From NCBI GenBank assembly GCA_964546505.1, contig CAZJJZ010000001.1, positions 1 to 64,000 on the forward strand: a DNA stretch of 64,000 nucleotides. The letters are read 5' to 3'. Source of the DNA: CAZJJZ01 sp964546505 (GTDB lineage Bacteria > Patescibacteriota > Gracilibacteria > UBA1369). The position numbers and the translations under genes were made by a program. Numbering within the stretch: position 1 is the stretch's first letter; each line of letters opens with the position of its first letter. Below are positions 23,340 through 31,344 of this stretch, piece by piece. Below the pieces are notes generated by a model that ran no database searches, was not told the DNA's origin, and was given only the letters and a program-made list of their open reading frames with translations.

Positions 23340-23348
23340 ATTATAACA
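23340..23348 (-). promoter_or_regulatory. Extended -10 promoter of the giant surface-protein operon
   Basis: The minus strand reads TGTTATAAT from 23348 to 23340, a perfect extended -10. The -35 region is poor (TGTTTT at a 17-bp spacing). Transcription would start near 23333, giving a leader of about 35 nt that includes a run of 13 A (T13 on the plus strand, 23305-23317) just before the TTG start at 23298. Confidence 0.6.
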
Positions 23349-23461
23349 AAATCAAGCCCAGCAAAACAGCAGATTCTGTGAATTTCAGTTCACTTAAGGA
23401 AAATCATATTGACGAAAACCAAGGGTATTGAAGTCTTCAAAAAATAAACACAATTTAGGGG

Positions 23462-23541
23462 TAGTGGTTAGCTCTACAGCGGAAATATTGGCTATGAAAC
23501 GATAATACGATTGTTTCAACAGATTCAACCAACAGCCACTA
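23462..23541 (-). other. Possible structured element upstream of the giant gene
   Basis: This lies in the 375-bp stretch without a gene at 23299-23673. TGAAACGAT (23495-23503) can pair with ATTGTTTCA (23510-23518) across a 6-nt loop. It is flanked by TGGCT (489-493) with AGCCA (534-538) or, alternatively, TAGTGG (462-467) with CCACTA (536-541). A TGTTAAAAT-like -10 lies just upstream on the minus strand. It could be a small RNA or an operator region. Apart from this, the giant-gene promoter and the pilin terminator, I see nothing in the stretch. Confidence 0.25.
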
Positions 23542-23634
23542 ACACCTTCTCTTCATCTAAATAAAATTTTAACATACCAAAGAGCTTTTTTATACAAAAT
23601 TGGATTTTAATAGAATGTATCTTTCCAATAAAAA

Positions 23635-23662
23635 AAGCCCGCTCCATTCATGGAGCGGGCTT
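23635..23662 (-). terminator. Rho-independent terminator of the pilin gene
   Basis: AAGCCCGCTCCA (23635-23646) and TGGAGCGGGCTT (23651-23662) form a perfect 12-bp stem with a 4-nt loop. On the minus strand it is followed by a run of T. It lies 12 bp beyond the pilin stop codon. Confidence 0.92.
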
Positions 23663-23673
23663 AATAAGAATTC

Positions 23674-24195
23674 TTACTGCATCATATAATAAACTTTTGT
23701 TTGAGCATCTGAAGCGGCTTGTAGAGTAGCATCGTTTGGTGTTGCACCGGGGGCATTTAGAGTCGTGTTATTACACGCACTCACTGCTGCTGGAAGATAG
23801 TTTTTTCCTGAACCAGGGTTTTCCATGCCATAAGCAATGATGTAAGAATAACCTGCTGTATTGGCTGATAATTTACAATAACCAACTGCTGAAGCAGTGC
23901 TACATCCCAATACTGATGATTTACCTTGTGCTGGTAACACGTTACCTTTCAGGTATTGTGCGACTCCATCAGGTAAACAGCCAGCGTCACTATCTGGGTA
24001 GTCAGAGTTTGATGCTTTATATTGCTCAAGTGCTGCAGCAACACTGTTGAGTTCAGTTTTTCTGCCAGCATCTCTCGCAGTAGCAGGCGCACCAAGAACG
24101 TTTGGTAAAAGCGCAACCGCCAAAATACCGATAATCGCGATCACGATCAAAAGCTCAATCAAGGTAAAAGCTTTTTGGGAAGTTTTGTTTTGCAT
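23674..24195 (-). CDS. Type IV major pilin-like protein (prepilin)
   Basis: A 173-residue prepilin. A short basic leader (MQNKTSQKA) precedes FTLIELLIVIAIIGILAVAL, the class III signal and N-terminal helix of type IV pilins and type II secretion pseudopilins, with Glu5 present. The residue before the cleavage site is Ala rather than the usual Gly. The C-terminal globular part has four cysteines (CLPDG, LGCST, YCKLS, SACNN), suggesting one or two disulfides. The prepilin is cleaved at the membrane by a prepilin peptidase, which is not in this window. It has its own promoter and terminator, so it is expressed separately from the PilC-PilB-PilO-PilN operon just upstream, as expected for an abundant subunit. 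Confidence 0.92.
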   Translation of the reverse strand: MQNKTSQKAFTLIELLIVIAIIGILAVALLPNVLGAPATARDAGRKTELNSVAAALEQYKASNSDYPDSDAGCLPDGVAQYLKGNVLPAQGKSSVLGCSTASAVGYCKLSANTAGYSYIIAYGMENPGSGKNYLPAAVSACNNTTLNAPGATPNDATLQAASDAQTKVYYMMQ

Positions 24196-24235
24196 AATTT
24201 ACTTTTGTGAAAAATTAATTTTTATTTTCTCTACT

Positions 24236-24264
24236 ATTCTACACTAATGTCACTAAAAAGACAA
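24236..24264 (-). promoter_or_regulatory. Promoter of the pilin gene
   Basis: On the minus strand TTGTCT (24264-24259) and TAGAAT (24241-24236) are separated by 17 bp, a good housekeeping-type promoter. The expected start is near 24229 and the leader is about 34 nt, A/T-rich and without a Shine-Dalgarno site. Confidence 0.65.
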
Positions 24265-24339
24265 ATATTTTACCAAACACCATTTCTCTCTCCAATATGC
24301 ATCTTTTAAACAATCACAAAACAGAAAAAGTGTGTTTTT

Positions 24340-25632
24340 TTAAATACTGTTTCCAATATCTGTCAGTTGAATAATTGGCAACATAATTGCCGCTACCAAG
24401 CCACCCACCACCACACCCATCACAATCATAATCAGCGGCTCCATCAGTTTAGTTAAGGATTTTACTGCATTATCCACCTCCTCATCATAAAATTCCGCCA
24501 CTTTGCGAGTAACATTCTCCAATTGAGCAGTTTGTTCACCCACTTCCAACATATTCACCAGCATTGTAGGGAATAGATTACTGCTGGACATACTTTCTGC
24601 TAAAGGAATACCCCCCTTCATATCCTCCGCAGACAATAATAATCTCTTGCGGTAAACTTCGTTGCCGCTTGCTGTAGCCACAATTTCAATAGCTTTAATG
24701 ATTGGTACACCAGAGGATAATAAATTTCCAAAGGAATGCGAAAATTTGGACAAGAGTGATTTTTTGACCAACTCACCAAAGACCGGCACGGAAATCAAAA
24801 AATAATCCCAATAATATTTGCCTGTTTTAGTTTTTTTCCAATACATAAAGCCTGCAGCGGAAGCTATCAATAGCGCTAACAAAATGTACCACTGACCTAC
24901 CATAAAATCACTTAAACTGATCATGTATTGCGTGTAAATGGGTAAGTCTTTCCCAGATTGAGCAAATAAATCTTTTAATTGAGGTATCACCATCACCATC
25001 ATCAAAGTCACCACGCCCGCCATCAATAATATAATTGCAACCGGATAAATCATCGCTCCTTTCACCTTACCGGCAATGGAAGCGTTTTTTTCCAATTCAG
25101 AAGCCAAATCCAACAAGGTTTTATTTAATTGACCAGAAGCTTCACCAGCTTGAATCGCTCCCACCTGCGCCTCGCTAAATACCTCTGGAAACTCCAGCAT
25201 GGCTTTGGAGAGGCTTATACCTCCCTCCAATTTTTTGGCCAAAGCAAACAATACCTTTTTTAATTTAGGTAATTTACTGGACTGCACCGCCAAGGTATTC
25301 AGTGACTTGATCAAGGGAATACCGGCATTAATCATCACAGCTAACAAACGGAAAAACGCTGCCATATCACGCGTTTGTATCTTTGATGAAGAGATTAACA
25401 AATCGTTTAGTTTATTATACCCATCTATCAATTTATTACCGGTCAATTCTCCGGGCTTTTTGCGGGTTATGAAGATTTTTTGTAAGCTGGTTTTATCTGC
25501 ACCGATATCAATAACAATCCCATCTTTGCCGGGTTTCAAAACCGCGGGTGTGGTGGGATTGGCTGCTTTTACCTCGAATGTGGACAAACCGCCCAAATCC
25601 TTATAGAACCCTTTTGATAATTTATCAGCCAT
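24340..25632 (-). CDS. pilC: Type IV pilus inner-membrane platform protein PilC/GspF
   Basis: A 430-residue protein of the PilC/GspF family. Two copies of the GspF domain are visible, each with the typical AFFRLLAVMINAGIPLIKSL and FSHSFGNLLSSGVPIIKAIE type openings, at about 90-210 and 290-415. Membrane helices lie near 195-215 (PVAIILLMAGVVTLMMVMV), 245-265 and 400-425. In the pilus machine it is the inner-membrane platform that couples the PilB motor to pilin assembly. It starts 10 bp after pilB and is the last gene of the pilN-pilO-pilB-pilC operon. The N-terminal 80 residues are more divergent than the rest. The length is close to normal for the family. Confidence 0.93.
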   Translation of the reverse strand: MADKLSKGFYKDLGGLSTFEVKAANPTTPAVLKPGKDGIVIDIGADKTSLQKIFITRKKPGELTGNKLIDGYNKLNDLLISSSKIQTRDMAAFFRLLAVMINAGIPLIKSLNTLAVQSSKLPKLKKVLFALAKKLEGGISLSKAMLEFPEVFSEAQVGAIQAGEASGQLNKTLLDLASELEKNASIAGKVKGAMIYPVAIILLMAGVVTLMMVMVIPQLKDLFAQSGKDLPIYTQYMISLSDFMVGQWYILLALLIASAAGFMYWKKTKTGKYYWDYFLISVPVFGELVKKSLLSKFSHSFGNLLSSGVPIIKAIEIVATASGNEVYRKRLLLSAEDMKGGIPLAESMSSSNLFPTMLVNMLEVGEQTAQLENVTRKVAEFYDEEVDNAVKSLTKLMEPLIMIVMGVVVGGLVAAIMLPIIQLTDIGNSI

Positions 25633-25642
25633 ATTGATTAAT

Positions 25643-26929
25643 TTATGTTTCTAATTTTTTAGCGGCACTAAAGACCTCTTCCAAAGAAGTCAAACCATCC
25701 AAGACTTTCACCAAACCAGCTTGTTCCAAAGTCACCATACCGGTTTTAATCGCCGCTTTTTCGATATCAATGGTGGAGGCTCCCGCCAAAATCATTCTGC
25801 GAATCTCGTTATTCATACGTAAAATTTCGTACAAGCCTACTCTACCTTTGTAACCAATGCCATCGCACTCCTTACAACCCCCTTCTTTTGGTCCATGAAA
25901 TTTCATCTTTTCTAAAGTTTCGGTTTTGATATATCCGGGTACTTGAATGGCACTTAAAGCGTTTTTTACTCTTTCCATTTCAATTTCTGAAGGTTGGAAT
26001 TCCACCTTACAGCTTTGGCAAAGTTTCCTCACTAAACGTTGCGCGATGATTAACTCAATTGTAGAAGCCATCAAAAATGGCTGTACTCCCATATTATTAA
26101 TACGAGTTAAAGTTTCTACAGCTGAATTGGTGTGTATAGTCGAAAGTACTTGATGACCGGTCAAAGACGCTTCAATAGCAATATTAATGGTTTCTTTATC
26201 ACGTATTTCTCCCACCATGATGATGTCCGGATCTTGACGCAAAGCAGTTCGCAAGCCTGAGGCAAAGGTATAGTCAATGTCCGCATGTACCTGGGATTGA
26301 TTGAGCCCATCCATCTGAATTTCCACCGGATCTTCTATAGTCATGATATTCACCGAAATATCATTTAAACGATTGAGACAAGAATACAAAGTGGTGGTTT
26401 TACCGGAACCGGTGGGACCGGAAGTCAAAATAATACCATTAGGCAAATCCAAAGCCTCTGCCAGTAAAGCAAAATTATGCGGATCCAATCCTAACTCTGG
26501 TAAATCAGGGATTTTTCTTGATTTGTCTTGTAAACGCATCACGATCTTTTCGCCATTAACAGTGGGTAAGGTGGATACACGTAAATCCATCTCGCGATTA
26601 TCTTTAGTGGTCACCTCCGCGCGGCCATCTTGAGGAATTCTTTGTTCATCAATTTTCAAGTTGGACATGATTTTGATTCTCGATACTACTGCCGGATGAA
26701 TATTCAGCGGGTATTCCACAATCTGTCTTAGCACACCGTCAATTCTATAGCGCAAACGTACAGTATAGGTTTCCGGTTCGATATGAATATCCGAAGAGCG
26801 CATTTCCAAAGCATAACTGATAATATTCAACACCATTTGCGGGATATTTCCCGCCAGAATGGCTTCTTGAAGTGCTTGTAGCTTAGGAGCTGTTTGCTCG
26901 GTGCCTGGATTTGGGATGCTATCGGGCAT
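25643..26929 (-). CDS. pilB: Type IV pilus assembly ATPase PilB/GspE
   Basis: A 428-residue secretion ATPase. Motifs in order: an N2-domain start (DIHIEP), Walker A GPTGSGKTT near 190, an Asp box (MTIEDPVE), Walker B (IIMVGEIRD) and a His box (LTGHQVLSTIHTN). A zinc-binding tetracysteine, CQSC and CKEC, lies near 325-370. It powers pilus extension at the cytoplasmic face of the inner membrane. It is shorter than usual PilB (about 560 residues) because the N-terminal MshEN/N1 domain is missing. The ATG overlaps the pilO stop codon by one base (TAATG), which means tight coupling. PilT retraction ATPases are related, but the tetracysteine and position next to PilC favour PilB. Confidence 0.94.
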   Translation of the reverse strand: MPDSIPNPGTEQTAPKLQALQEAILAGNIPQMVLNIISYALEMRSSDIHIEPETYTVRLRYRIDGVLRQIVEYPLNIHPAVVSRIKIMSNLKIDEQRIPQDGRAEVTTKDNREMDLRVSTLPTVNGEKIVMRLQDKSRKIPDLPELGLDPHNFALLAEALDLPNGIILTSGPTGSGKTTTLYSCLNRLNDISVNIMTIEDPVEIQMDGLNQSQVHADIDYTFASGLRTALRQDPDIIMVGEIRDKETINIAIEASLTGHQVLSTIHTNSAVETLTRINNMGVQPFLMASTIELIIAQRLVRKLCQSCKVEFQPSEIEMERVKNALSAIQVPGYIKTETLEKMKFHGPKEGGCKECDGIGYKGRVGLYEILRMNNEIRRMILAGASTIDIEKAAIKTGMVTLEQAGLVKVLDGLTSLEEVFSAAKKLET

Positions 26930-27570
26930 TATTTTGTAATTGATTTTTCGGTTTTTTGGAAATAGGCGTTCATTTGCAAAGAAACGTTTAATTTTGGATT
27001 TTCTTTACCTTCCTCGTCTGGATTGCTGAAATTCAAGTTGATTGATTTGATGTCAATTAAACGATTGGGAGCGTTGATATCGCCGGTATGTTCAACATAA
27101 AGTAAAAAGTCTTTCACCGCCTGTTGAGTGCCTTCAATCGTCATACTGATGGGCAAAACGGCATAGTCGGTTTTGTCTGATGATTCCGGAGCGGAAAATC
27201 TGACATCGCTCAAGAAAATAGGATTCACGGATTTGGCATTGGCTAGAAAATAACTATCCAAATCCTGAACGAACTTGGTGTATTGTTCAGTTTTCGGCAA
27301 AATCAATTGCAAGGTTCCGTTGAAATTTTGTACCTGGCTCTGGAATTCGCCTCTTGCTTTATTGTAGTCATTATTAGCGCTGGTTGATTTGATTTTCAAA
27401 TCTGCCAACTTACTTTCAGCTTCACTGTAAGCTTGTTGAGTGGCTGAGTATTCTTGATATTGAAGAAATCCCAGTACCGACCCAACCAGCAATGCGATAA
27501 TCATGACGGCTAATAAAGCGTTGCTTTGCCTCTTGATCAAAACCGGATTTTTATTGGTATTTTTAGTCAT
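26929..27570 (-). CDS. PilO-like type IV pilus alignment protein
   Basis: A 213-residue protein with one N-terminal membrane helix (about 18-40, LLAVMIIALLVGSVLGFL), a coiled coil (about 42-85) and a C-terminal alpha/beta domain, which is the PilO architecture. The sequence is too divergent to call by motif alone, but its place between a PilN-like gene and pilB is the usual one. PilO proteins form periplasmic dimers that align the motor and the envelope parts of the pilus. It follows the PilN-like gene by 23 bp and overlaps pilB by one base. Confidence 0.7.
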   Translation of the reverse strand: MTKNTNKNPVLIKRQSNALLAVMIIALLVGSVLGFLQYQEYSATQQAYSEAESKLADLKIKSTSANNDYNKARGEFQSQVQNFNGTLQLILPKTEQYTKFVQDLDSYFLANAKSVNPIFLSDVRFSAPESSDKTDYAVLPISMTIEGTQQAVKDFLLYVEHTGDINAPNRLIDIKSINLNFSNPDEEGKENPKLNVSLQMNAYFQKTEKSITK

Positions 27571-27593
27571 TTTTTCGGAAATTAGTTTTGTTA

Positions 27594-29081
27594 TTAATTA
27601 TTCAAAGCACCAGGCAGAAATAGCACATTGGTGGTGGCAGTTCGATCTCTCACCGGATTACTGTCTGTGGTGTTTTTGGTATTGGAAGAGGTCGATTTTG
27701 CGCTTCTGAAACGGCTTTCATCAATTTTTAAATCGATCTTGAAATTCAAAGAATAGATTAAATTACCACTTTGGTCCTGTGATTTGCTGAGTGGGAAAGA
27801 GCGATTGGCTACATCTTTGAAAAAATCATCACCCTCCAAAGTATTGATCAAATTGGCGACAATAGTACGATTATTGCCTTTAGAAGTTTTGTTTACGCCA
27901 GAAATACTAATGCTATTGTTGTCAGCATTGAAATTAAAAGAGTTGTATGTTGTACGGCTATTGGAATCCGCATTGGAATTATCAACCGTATTGGTAACTC
28001 GATAAATAGCGTCAATCACCTGGGACCAGGCCAGTCTTTTGTTCTTAATATTATTGATTATCGCCAAATTCGATTTACTGGAGCTCAAAATGTTATTCAA
28101 CAAGGTGCGTAATTTCTCAGCGTCAGGTCCATTGGGTTGAGTTACAGTAGCGTTTAATGCTGTTTTGAATTCATCCAAATTAGTGGCTCTCAAATTGGCA
28201 ATCAGTGCGTTATTACCAACTGTCCTGATCGCATTTTCCAATAAAGCCAGCTCAGCATTATTCTCGTCGGTAGCGGTTTCACCAGCGGCCTTTAAATTCT
28301 CAGCCTTGGCATTTTGTAAAGCTATTCTTAAATCAGTTTGGGCTTGATTAGCCAAATCCAAGTCTTTTTCTTTTTTGGAAAGCACGGTTTCAACAAACAG
28401 TGGCTCATTCAAATATTTTTTCACATCAGCCAATTTTTGTGGTAATTCCACCACGGCATTTTTCATATTTGTCTCCGCTGCCGCTCGCAAATTTATCGTT
28501 CTGGGGTTTTGCAAATTGCTGACATTGTCAAAGAAGCGGCTAGTATCTGTACTCAATTCGCTCAGATAAATTTGTCCGATTAAATAATTGTATTTATTGA
28601 TTTCAGTTTTGACCGAGCGAATCTCGCTATTGGTTTGTGCCAATTTATCTGTCAGATTATTCTGTAAATTAAACTGAAAAATCCCCCAGAAATCAATTCC
28701 CGGTGTCAGTTGATAAAACAAATAGCCGTTAATGGCCAACATGCCCATCACTACTACGCCAGTCATTAACTGTAAAGTACGTAACTTGCTTTTTTCTTTC
28801 TTTTCTTTCTCCGCTCTCAGACTTTCTTCCAGTAACCCCGAATTACCCAGGATTTGGTCAACTTTCGGTTTGGCGGAATTCTGTTGGGCTGTTATGTTTT
28901 CCAGTACTTTACTCTCCTTGTTAAAAGGATTCACACCGGAATAAAAATCAGTTCCACTGGCTGTGCTTACATTGCTAGTTACTCCAGCAGCAGGACTCGC
29001 GGTAATATTTACCGGCGTCGAATTTGCAGGTGGGGTATTTGGCTTGTCATTGCCAGTCGGCTGGATATTTATTTCTGACAT
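27594..29081 (-). CDS. PilN-like type IV pilus membrane protein with long cytoplasmic extension
   Basis: A protein of 495 residues if started at the ATG at 29081. A GTG at 29108 is in frame but would lie upstream of the predicted transcription start, so the ATG is preferred. Residues 1-95 are polar and disordered (NTPPANSTPVNITASPAAG), followed by a charged helix and one membrane helix at about 108-128 (MTGVVVMGMLAINGYLFYQL). The remainder is a long, mostly helical extracytoplasmic region ending in an alpha/beta portion. Position and topology match PilN, but it is more than twice the usual length of about 200 residues, so the name is provisional. It is the first gene of the pilus operon. Confidence 0.6.
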   Translation of the reverse strand: MSEINIQPTGNDKPNTPPANSTPVNITASPAAGVTSNVSTASGTDFYSGVNPFNKESKVLENITAQQNSAKPKVDQILGNSGLLEESLRAEKEKKEKSKLRTLQLMTGVVVMGMLAINGYLFYQLTPGIDFWGIFQFNLQNNLTDKLAQTNSEIRSVKTEINKYNYLIGQIYLSELSTDTSRFFDNVSNLQNPRTINLRAAAETNMKNAVVELPQKLADVKKYLNEPLFVETVLSKKEKDLDLANQAQTDLRIALQNAKAENLKAAGETATDENNAELALLENAIRTVGNNALIANLRATNLDEFKTALNATVTQPNGPDAEKLRTLLNNILSSSKSNLAIINNIKNKRLAWSQVIDAIYRVTNTVDNSNADSNSRTTYNSFNFNADNNSISISGVNKTSKGNNRTIVANLINTLEGDDFFKDVANRSFPLSKSQDQSGNLIYSLNFKIDLKIDESRFRSAKSTSSNTKNTTDSNPVRDRTATTNVLFLPGALNN

Positions 29082-29110
29082 TGTTTTTGTTTTGAAAAGA
29101 TTATCCACAT

Positions 29111-29139
29111 ATTATACCAAAAAAAGCTCCCTTCCACAA
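29111..29139 (-). promoter_or_regulatory. Promoter of the pilus operon, nested in the rplL terminator
   Basis: The minus strand reads TTGTGG (29139-29134), then a 17-bp spacer, then TATAAT (29116-29111) within TGGTATAAT, so both a -35 and an extended -10 are present. The -35 lies in the loop of the rplL terminator, and its T-tract forms part of the spacer. The start would be near 29104, about 23 nt before the ATG at 29081. Confidence 0.65.
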
Positions 29140-29155
29140 CGGATCAGGAGCTTTT
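29119..29155 (-). terminator. Rho-independent terminator of rplJ-rplL
   Basis: AAAAGCTCC (29122-29130) pairs with GGAGCTTTT (29147-29155) over 9 bp, and the minus strand continues with seven T. It lies 25 bp past the rplL stop codon. Confidence 0.85.
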
Positions 29156-29179
29156 CGAATTTTGTAGTCAAATCTGGAC

Positions 29180-29575
29180 TTATTTCAATTCCACTGTAGC
29201 ACCAGCTTCCACCAATTTCTTCTTCATTTCTTCAGCTTCAGCTCGGGCAACATTTTCTTTCAAAGGTTTTGGAGCTCCATCAACTAAATCCTTAGCTTCT
29301 TTCAAGCCAAGACCAGTCAATTCACGTACTACTTTGATAACATTGATTTTTTGAGCACCACCGTTAGCAAGTACAACAGTTACAGTAGATGATTCTTCAG
29401 CAGCACCAGCGGCAGCTCCGGCGGCAGCGCCTCCAGCCATTACCACAGGGGCAGCAGCTGTAACACCGAATTTCTCTTCCATGGCTTTGATTAAATCAGC
29501 CAATTCGAGAACTGATAACTTTTCAACGAGTTCTAATACTTGTTGAGCTTCTTTTGATAATTGAGTTTCTGACAT
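29180..29575 (-). CDS. rplL: Ribosomal protein bL12 (L7/L12)
   Basis: A 131-residue bL12. The N-terminal dimerisation domain ([20 protein letters not shown]) is followed by an Ala/Gly hinge ([14 protein letters not shown], about 48-62) and the conserved C-terminal domain ([20 protein letters not shown], then [11 protein letters not shown]). It forms the flexible ribosomal stalk that recruits translation GTPases, bound through uL10, whose gene lies 38 bp upstream in the same operon. Length and sequence are typical. The start has no Shine-Dalgarno sequence. Confidence 0.98.
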   Translation of the reverse strand: MSETQLSKEAQQVLELVEKLSVLELADLIKAMEEKFGVTAAAPVVMAGGAAAGAAAGAAEESSTVTVVLANGGAQKINVIKVVRELTGLGLKEAKDLVDGAPKPLKENVARAEAEEMKKKLVEAGATVELK

Positions 29576-29613
29576 GTGAGTAAAATTAAAGTAATTAATA
29601 AAAATTTAATGCA

Positions 29614-30117
29614 TTAAGCGACAGTACTTTCTTGTTTGCTTTTAATCGCATCCAAAGTACGAACGAACTTGGCCACTGGGGCTTGCAAAGTACCAACCAA
29701 CATTGATAACAATTCTTGTCTGGTAGGTAGAGAAGCCAGTTTCATAGCTTCTTTTTGATCGATAATTCGACCTTCCAACAAACCTCCGACTAATTTGATT
29801 TTCTCCTCAGTTCCGGCGGCTTCTTTGACCAGTTTGGAAGGTGTTACGATATCATCGTAGCCAAATACCGCGGCTACTGGACCGGAAAGGATTGCATCCG
29901 GTAATTCTGGAAGATTATTGTTTTTGGCCGCAATTTTCATCAAGGTTTTTTTGGCCACCACATAATCTATCCCCTGGGAGCGTAGTTTGCGTCGCAGATT
30001 GGAAACTTCTTTGACTGTCAAACCACGATACTCCGCAAAGTAGACAGCTTTAGCCTTGGAAAATTTTTCTACCAAGCTTTTCAGCTGCACTTCCTTTTGT
30101 GCACGTGTTACTGCCAT
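29614..30117 (-). CDS. rplJ: Ribosomal protein uL10
   Basis: A 167-residue uL10. The N-terminal rRNA-binding domain is clear (YFAEYRGLTVKEVSNLRRKL, then VVAKKTLMKIAA), followed by the alpha/beta region (LSGPVAAVFGYDD) and a short C-terminal helix (LVGTLQAPVAKFVRTLDAI) that binds bL12 dimers. uL10 anchors the stalk to 23S rRNA. It heads the rplJ-rplL operon behind a long structured leader through which uL10 typically represses its own synthesis. Confidence 0.98.
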   Translation of the reverse strand: MAVTRAQKEVQLKSLVEKFSKAKAVYFAEYRGLTVKEVSNLRRKLRSQGIDYVVAKKTLMKIAAKNNNLPELPDAILSGPVAAVFGYDDIVTPSKLVKEAAGTEEKIKLVGGLLEGRIIDQKEAMKLASLPTRQELLSMLVGTLQAPVAKFVRTLDAIKSKQESTVA

Positions 30118-30129
30118 GGGAAATATATT

Positions 30130-30263
30130 AAAAAATTCTCTTTGCCAAAGGACAGTAGAGAATCACAAGGTAATGCTTTTAGTGGGAAAAGCCTGCAATG
30201 TAATGTCTCGGCGGGATTTGCGTCTGGTATAAATCAAAACCAAACTACCACACTGTCTTTGAC
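30130..30263 (-). promoter_or_regulatory. L10-type autoregulatory mRNA leader with attenuator
   Basis: The rplJ message has a leader of about 145 nt. Near its 5' end CAAAGACAGT can pair with ACTGTCCTTTG near its 3' end (one bulge), giving the closing helix expected of the ribosomal L10 leader. The 3' strand of that helix sits in the loop of a second hairpin: ATTCTCT (plus strand 30135-30141) with AGAGAAT (30157-30163), followed on the minus strand by six T (30135-30130). This is an intrinsic terminator shape, so uL10 binding could switch the message between read-through and termination. The leader role is established for the family; the attenuator here is inferred from sequence. Confidence 0.7.
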
Positions 30264-30269
30264 GGCAGG

Positions 30270-30298
30270 ATATTATTGAAAAAAACCTGGTTAGTCAA
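30270..30298 (-). promoter_or_regulatory. Promoter of rplJ-rplL
   Basis: TTGACT (30298-30293) and TAATAT (30275-30270) are 17 bp apart on the minus strand, the closest match to the full consensus among the core genes of this window. Transcription would start near 30263. Confidence 0.8.
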
Positions 30299-30312
30299 CC
30301 TTATTTTAAAAA

Positions 30313-30330
30313 GCCATTAGACATAATGGC
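30313..30330. other. Palindrome between divergent rplJ and miaA
   Basis: GCCATTA (30313-30319) and TAATGGC (30324-30330) form a perfect 7-bp inverted repeat with a 4-nt loop. On the minus strand it is followed by TTTTT, so it could act as a weak terminator against antisense transcription or as an operator. It lies 15 bp upstream of the rplJ -35 and 37 bp before the miaA ATG. Confidence 0.3.
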
Positions 30331-30366
30331 GTCTGGTAGCTATTCTGAGTGCAATTAAAATCCCTT

Positions 30367-31344
30367 ATGAAGGCCCAGGACCTGATTAGCCAGATCGATC
30401 TGCATTTGCAGTACAGTCAGAAAAAAGGAAAAATTCCTTTGATTGCTATCATTGGACCAACCGCTTCCGGTAAAACCACCTTAAGTATTGAATTGGCAGC
30501 TTATTTTAATGGCGAGATCGTTTCTGCCGATTCCCGGCAGATTTATCAGGAAATGGACATTGGGACAGCTAAAGCCAGTCCAGTGCAGCGCGCCCGCGTC
30601 AAACATCATTTGCTCGATGTGGTAAAACCTAATCAAGAATTTTCCCTGGCCAATTATCAAAAAATGGCTACCCCAAAACTCGAGCAGATCTTCAGTAAGG
30701 GTAAAATACCTTTTTTGGTCGGTGGTACAGGTCTCTACATCAGTGCGATCACCCAAAGTTATGAATTGCCCTCCGCACCACCAGATCCGGAATTGCGCCG
30801 AGAACTGGAACAGTACGTACAAGAGCACGGTTCAGCCAGTTTGCATCAATTACTTACCAAGCTTGATCCAGAAAGCGCACAAAAAATTCACCCTCATAAC
30901 CTGCGCTACGTCATCCGAGCCATTGAAATTGTCGTAAGTCAACAACAACCCAAGACCAATCAAACCAGTACTTCGCCTTTTGAGGTTTTATTTCTTGGTA
31001 TAGACTGGCCCAGAGATGAACTTTATTATCTCATCGATCAAAGAGTCGATGAACAGATGGCAAACGGTTTATTGGTAGAAACCCAAACCTTACTTTCCAA
31101 ATACCAAAGCAATTTACCGGCTATGTCTTCTTTGGGATATCGTGAATTAGGCTTATATCTAAACGGTGAAATTTCTCTGGAACAAGCTGTTGAAATCTTC
31201 AAGCGACTCACCCGCAATTACGCTAAACGTCAATTGACTTGGTTTCGTAAATACCAAAATGTATACTGGATTGCCGGAGCTGAATTTCTGGAACTACTAC
31301 CCGAGCTGCAAAAACTCAATCAAAACATTAATCAACATCCCTAG
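30367..31344 (+). CDS. miaA: tRNA dimethylallyltransferase MiaA
   Basis: MiaA transfers a dimethylallyl group to A37 of tRNAs that read codons starting with U. The P-loop GPTASGKTT lies at about 30-38. It is followed by DSRQIYQEMDIGTAK, LLDVVKP and GGTGLYI, all hallmarks of the family. The C-terminal tRNA-binding part has LGYRELGLYL and RNYAKRQLTWFRK. A GTG at 30349 is in frame six codons upstream. The ATG at 30367 is preferred, giving 325 residues, close to the family norm. The stop codon overlaps the recJ start (TAGTG), so the two are translationally coupled. Confidence 0.95.
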   Translation: MKAQDLISQIDLHLQYSQKKGKIPLIAIIGPTASGKTTLSIELAAYFNGEIVSADSRQIYQEMDIGTAKASPVQRARVKHHLLDVVKPNQEFSLANYQKMATPKLEQIFSKGKIPFLVGGTGLYISAITQSYELPSAPPDPELRRELEQYVQEHGSASLHQLLTKLDPESAQKIHPHNLRYVIRAIEIVVSQQQPKTNQTSTSPFEVLFLGIDWPRDELYYLIDQRVDEQMANGLLVETQTLLSKYQSNLPAMSSLGYRELGLYLNGEISLEQAVEIFKRLTRNYAKRQLTWFRKYQNVYWIAGAEFLELLPELQKLNQNINQHP

